From: Candidatus Aegiribacteria sp.
Lineage (GTDB): Bacteria; Fermentibacterota; Fermentibacteria; Fermentibacterales; Fermentibacteraceae
Direction of reading: 5' to 3'
DNA length: 26,222 bases
NCBI GenBank assembly: GCA_030634715.1
Contig: DAOWAG010000001.1
Coordinates: forward strand, 1-26,222
Notes under the pieces: generated by a model
What the model was told of the DNA's origin: nothing
The model's database searches: none
Seen by the model: only the letters and a program-made list of their open reading frames with translations
In this document: positions 23,538-26,222 of the stretch, piece by piece
Position numbering within the stretch: position 1 is the stretch's first letter
Layout of the letters: each line of letters starts with the position of its first letter
Program-made: the position numbers and the translations under genes

Positions 23538-25384
23538 TTCTCTTTTTCCCCTTTGTTGGAAGAACTGTTCCACGTGGAACGCTTTCCAGCAAGATACAGT
23601 AGAAGACCTTCAAGGTCAGTTGGTCTTATTCCGGGAATACTTCCTGCGTCAGCGAGTGTTTTGGGTTTTGCCTTTTCCAGCACTTCTCTCGCTTCCCAAC
23701 AGATTTCATTTATCTCCATATATGATGGAATAGAACTCAAGCTGACAGATGAGGCTCTTCTTCTTGACTCATCGCGCCTCAGGCTTCGTTTAATATAGCC
23801 GCTATATTTCTCATCTAACATTACTGAAAAGATTGTATCTTCATTGAACGAAGCAAGCTCCGGAATCAGTTCAACCAGCCGCTCGGGTTCCGCTCCTGGC
23901 CTTCTGCACCATAATGCGGCCTGACATTCTTCAACTACACTCTTATCAAGGACTTTTTTTATCTTCACTGCTTCACTTATGCTGCCCTCGAGCATAAGCG
24001 ATTTCCGTTCCGACAGAACACCCAGCGATTTTCCGAACTCAAAAAGTCTTCTGTTCGCATTGTCCTGTCTTATATGTAATCTGTTCTCGGCCCTTGATGA
24101 AAACAGTCTGTATGGCTCGTCCGTTCCTTTGGAGACTATATCATCAATCATAACACCCAGGTACGAATCGCTTCTCGAGGGACCAAGCAATTTGAACCCT
24201 TTTACTGCCCTCGCAGCGTTTGCTCCGGCCAGGAGTCCCTGTGCCGCGGCTTCTTCGTAGCCTGATGTTCCGCACATCTGACCGGCGACAAATACATTTT
24301 CAGTTCTTTTCAATCTTAAAGCAGGGGTTATTTCTGTATGATGAATAAATGAGTACTCCACTGCATAACCGTAGTCAGCGATAATCGCTTCTTTAAAACC
24401 AGGAAGCGATCGAACCATCTTCTCCTGAGCTTCAATCGGCAGGCTGCTTGAAAGGCCGTTCAGATAAAATATCCTTGACCTGTAACCCATTGGTTCAACA
24501 TAAATATTGTGCTGTTCTCTTTCCGGGAACTTGACTACTTTGTCCTCATAACTGGGGCAATATCTTGGTCCTTTCCCGTCAATTCGTCCTGCAAGCAGCG
24601 GTGAGAGATGCAGATATTCTTCTGCCGCTTTCTTTGTGTTCCTGTTCGTTTTTGTTAAATAGCATATTTCTCGGTTATTTGATCGATCGCCTTCATCGAA
24701 GCTGAAGGTGAAATCTGTTTCTTCCTGCTCCTGGATGGAAAGCTCTCTTGTATCTACAGATGTTCTGACAATCCTGGGTGGTGTTCCGGTTTTGAAACGT
24801 TCCACGTGGAACAATCGTCTTTTTATGTCTTCATCGAGGCTATCAGCAGCTATATCCCCTATTCTGCCGCCCCTCCATTCGCTCTGTCCCCTGAAAAGCC
24901 TTCCCCTGAGAAAAGTACCAACAGCAAGAACAACTGTTCTTCCATGAATTACGCCATTCTTTCTGCACCTGATTCCTACAGGTCTGTCCGTATGTCCTTC
25001 CAGAGCAATAACTTCATCCTCTATTATCCCTATTCCCAGGGTGAGTAGGTTCTGCCTTTGATAATGAGCGTAGGCGTCTGCATCCGACTGTACTCTCGGA
25101 CCCCATACAGCAGGACCTTTCCTCCTGTTAAGCATCCTGAAATGAAGCCCTGTTGCGTCAGCTGCTTTCCCCATGGATCCATCCAGAGAATCTATTTCTC
25201 GGACTAAAGTTCCCTTAGCTATGCCCCCGATAGCCGGGTTACATGACATTTCACCGATTCTGTCATATTTCGCGGTTATAAGCAGGACGCTACAGCCCAT
25301 TCTTTCGGCGGCAAGGACAGCTTCTATTCCAGCGTGACCTCCTCCAACAACTATTACATCAACAGGATTTTCAGAATTATTCAT
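23534..25384 (-). CDS. mnmG: tRNA uridine-5-carboxymethylaminomethyl modification enzyme MnmG
   Basis: This 616-residue MnmG (GidA) binds FAD through VIVVGGGHAG and works with MnmE to modify the wobble uridine of several tRNAs. Other conserved segments are MSCNPAIGG, KGTLVREIDSLDG, FKTGTPPRI, CPSYEDKVVKF, MCGTSGYEEAAAQG and, near the end, SIPGIRPTDLEGLL. The ATG at 25384 overlaps the mnmE stop as ATGA and begins with MNNSENP; a GTG at 25396 is less likely. Two 14-bp parS-type palindromes lie inside the coding region. Confidence 0.97.
   Translation of the reverse strand: MNNSENPVDVIVVGGGHAGIEAVLAAERMGCSVLLITAKYDRIGEMSCNPAIGGIAKGTLVREIDSLDGSMGKAADATGLHFRMLNRRKGPAVWGPRVQSDADAYAHYQRQNLLTLGIGIIEDEVIALEGHTDRPVGIRCRKNGVIHGRTVVLAVGTFLRGRLFRGQSEWRGGRIGDIAADSLDEDIKRRLFHVERFKTGTPPRIVRTSVDTRELSIQEQEETDFTFSFDEGDRSNNREICYLTKTNRNTKKAAEEYLHLSPLLAGRIDGKGPRYCPSYEDKVVKFPEREQHNIYVEPMGYRSRIFYLNGLSSSLPIEAQEKMVRSLPGFKEAIIADYGYAVEYSFIHHTEITPALRLKRTENVFVAGQMCGTSGYEEAAAQGLLAGANAARAVKGFKLLGPSRSDSYLGVMIDDIVSKGTDEPYRLFSSRAENRLHIRQDNANRRLFEFGKSLGVLSERKSLMLEGSISEAVKIKKVLDKSVVEECQAALWCRRPGAEPERLVELIPELASFNEDTIFSVMLDEKYSGYIKRSLRRDESRRRASSVSLSSIPSYMEINEICWEAREVLEKAKPKTLADAGSIPGIRPTDLEGLLLYLAGKRSTWNSSSNKGEKEK
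23567..23580. other. parS-type site 1 (ParB binding)
   Basis: GTTCCACGTGGAAC is a perfect palindrome that fits the general bacterial parS consensus GTTNCACGTGNAAC; the flanking bases are T at 23566 and G at 23581. It lies near the 3' end of mnmG, 30 bp upstream of the rsmG start. In mnmG it is read as part of Arg-Ser-Thr-Trp-Asn. Confidence 0.9.
24799..24812. other. parS-type site 2 (ParB binding)
   Basis: This is the identical 14-bp palindrome GTTCCACGTGGAAC, with C at 24798 and A at 24813, about 1.23 kb from site 1. In mnmG it is read in a different codon frame as Phe-His-Val-Glu-Arg, just before the conserved KTGTPPRI motif. Confidence 0.9.
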
Positions 25385-26222
25385 TTTCCAACGCACATAC
25401 TTAAAAGAGCTCTTTCCACGCTTAGAATCAGATTCTCTCCTTTTCCAAGGGTACTTCGAATCTCTCTTTCGGCTTCATTAAGATGCTCGGATGCTATGCC
25501 GAATTCATCTCCAACAACAAATTCCTCTGCTGCTAGAAGATGGTTTACAATTCTGTCCATCGCCCCGACGAGTGACATGTTTCCCGGAGATGTGGAAATC
25601 CATTCCTTCAACCCAGATATCCCTTCCCCTGTCAAGGACGACAATTTACCAATCTGTTTACTCTCTCCTGAAGGTTGTAATGAATCTGGGTTCAAATCAC
25701 ATTTGCTGGCTACTTTCAGGATTTCAGGAGATTTCCTTTTCAGTTCATCTGAAGGGCTTTCTCTGCCTTCCAGCGACATCCATACGACTTTATCACATGA
25801 CTGTATTTCATCCAACACGTTTTTTGAAGCCTGTAGATCAAGTCCGTCTCCATCTGTTCCAGCTGTATCACACAGAAGAATTTTCCGTCCCCTGATCTCT
25901 ATACTCTCTCTTGTTCCATCCCTTGTTGTTCCAGGACTCTCTGATACAAGAGCTTTTCCTCCTCCGACAAGCAGATTGAAAAGTGTTGATTTGCCTGAAT
26001 TGACAGGACCCATTAAAAAAACTTTCTGACCAGCTTCTATACTGGTTGCTTTCAGTGTAAGTTTCTTTGCCGCTTTAAGTAATGACGAAAGCTCTTTAAG
26101 AATTACTTTTCTCTCCGAATCAAGGTGAGGTTCACCGAATTCGATATCTCCCTCAAGGAGTTCTTTTGCTTTTTCAAGCAGAACAATGAATTCCTCACAT
26201 TCCAGCCCGAATCTTCCTGAAA
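25381..26222 (-). CDS. mnmE: tRNA modification GTPase MnmE, 5' end missing
   Basis: The frame is open to the right edge, so the N-terminal formyl-THF-binding domain is outside. About 280 residues are visible. The first ~65 are the helical domain (FGLECEEFIVLLEKAKELLEG, DIEFGEP). The G domain follows, with G1 GPVNSGKST, G2 PGTTRD, G3 DTAG, and a G4-like SKCD where NKxD is usual. The protein ends in the conserved CVGK, whose Cys is needed for tRNA modification. It acts with MnmG on wobble uridines and is translationally coupled to it by ATGA. Confidence 0.93.
   Translation of the reverse strand, partial: SGRFGLECEEFIVLLEKAKELLEGDIEFGEPHLDSERKVILKELSSLLKAAKKLTLKATSIEAGQKVFLMGPVNSGKSTLFNLLVGGGKALVSESPGTTRDGTRESIEIRGRKILLCDTAGTDGDGLDLQASKNVLDEIQSCDKVVWMSLEGRESPSDELKRKSPEILKVASKCDLNPDSLQPSGESKQIGKLSSLTGEGISGLKEWISTSPGNMSLVGAMDRIVNHLLAAEEFVVGDEFGIASEHLNEAEREIRSTLGKGENLILSVERALLSMCVGK

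Noticed and set aside
25334..26029. 231-codon plus-strand open frame at the right end
   Set aside because: It is antisense to mnmE, whose GTPase motifs are clear; its serine/proline-rich translation is typical of a shadow frame.
21141..26222. Replication origin (oriC) inside the window
   Set aside because: The gene set is typical of an origin neighbourhood, but I saw no TTATCCACA-type DnaA boxes and no AT-rich intergenic region; gaps here are under 100 bp.
1..26222. CRISPR arrays, transposases, tRNA or rRNA genes
   Set aside because: No regularly spaced repeats, transposase motifs or tRNA/rRNA-like sequences were seen on either strand.

Overview
The window comes from a bacterial chromosome of roughly middling GC. 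The left edge carries the end of a secreted protein: a C25 (gingipain)-like tail followed by a FlgD-like/type IX secretion C-terminal sorting domain. That suggests the Fibrobacteres-Chlorobi-Bacteroidetes superphylum or a related candidate phylum such as Fermentibacterota; this placement is inference. The right edge holds mnmE-mnmG-rsmG-parA-parB, which normally lies close to the replication origin. Two perfect 14-bp parS-type palindromes sit inside mnmG. No DnaA-box cluster was seen, so oriC itself is probably outside the window. Six of the main genes start with TTG behind a good Shine-Dalgarno sequence or with translational coupling.

Layout. 1-10213 (+): tail of the secreted protein with a strong terminator; a GAF + PP2C/SpoIIE phosphatase; a DUF1846 (UPF0371) protein; then a translation/replication operon rpsF-ssb-(second SSB-like OB protein)-rpsR-(DUF2232 membrane protein)-rplI-tsaD. 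A structured leader precedes rpsF. A fresh extended -10 promoter is followed by acpS, the bifunctional NAD(P)HX repair enzyme and an HD-domain protein. 10219-16035 (-): a fermentation operon transcribed ptb-buk-iorA-iorB, followed by a B12-binding-type radical SAM protein. 16180-20905 (+): a HAD phosphatase, two membrane proteins of unknown function and a 940-residue fusion of a GT4 glycosyltransferase, a formyltransferase and a NodB/DUF3473-type deacetylase. 20973-26222 (-): a single-gene 55-residue 2[4Fe-4S] ferredoxin with its own promoter and terminator, then parB, parA, rsmG, mnmG and the partial mnmE.

How the genes work together. IorAB would oxidise 2-oxo acids from amino acids (probably aromatic) to acyl-CoA and reduced ferredoxin. 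Ptb and Buk could turn the acyl-CoA into a free acid plus ATP, giving a complete amino-acid fermentation module; the stand-alone ferredoxin is a candidate electron carrier. The triple-fusion enzyme is the most unusual item. Its three activities (glycosyl transfer, N-formylation, deacylation) resemble the logic of the aminoarabinose (Arn) pathway in one chain. The two parS sites read the same 14 bases in two different codon frames of mnmG, so the DNA itself is what is being conserved. No mobile elements, CRISPR arrays, tRNAs or rRNAs were found, and no gene-free stretch exceeds 300 bases.
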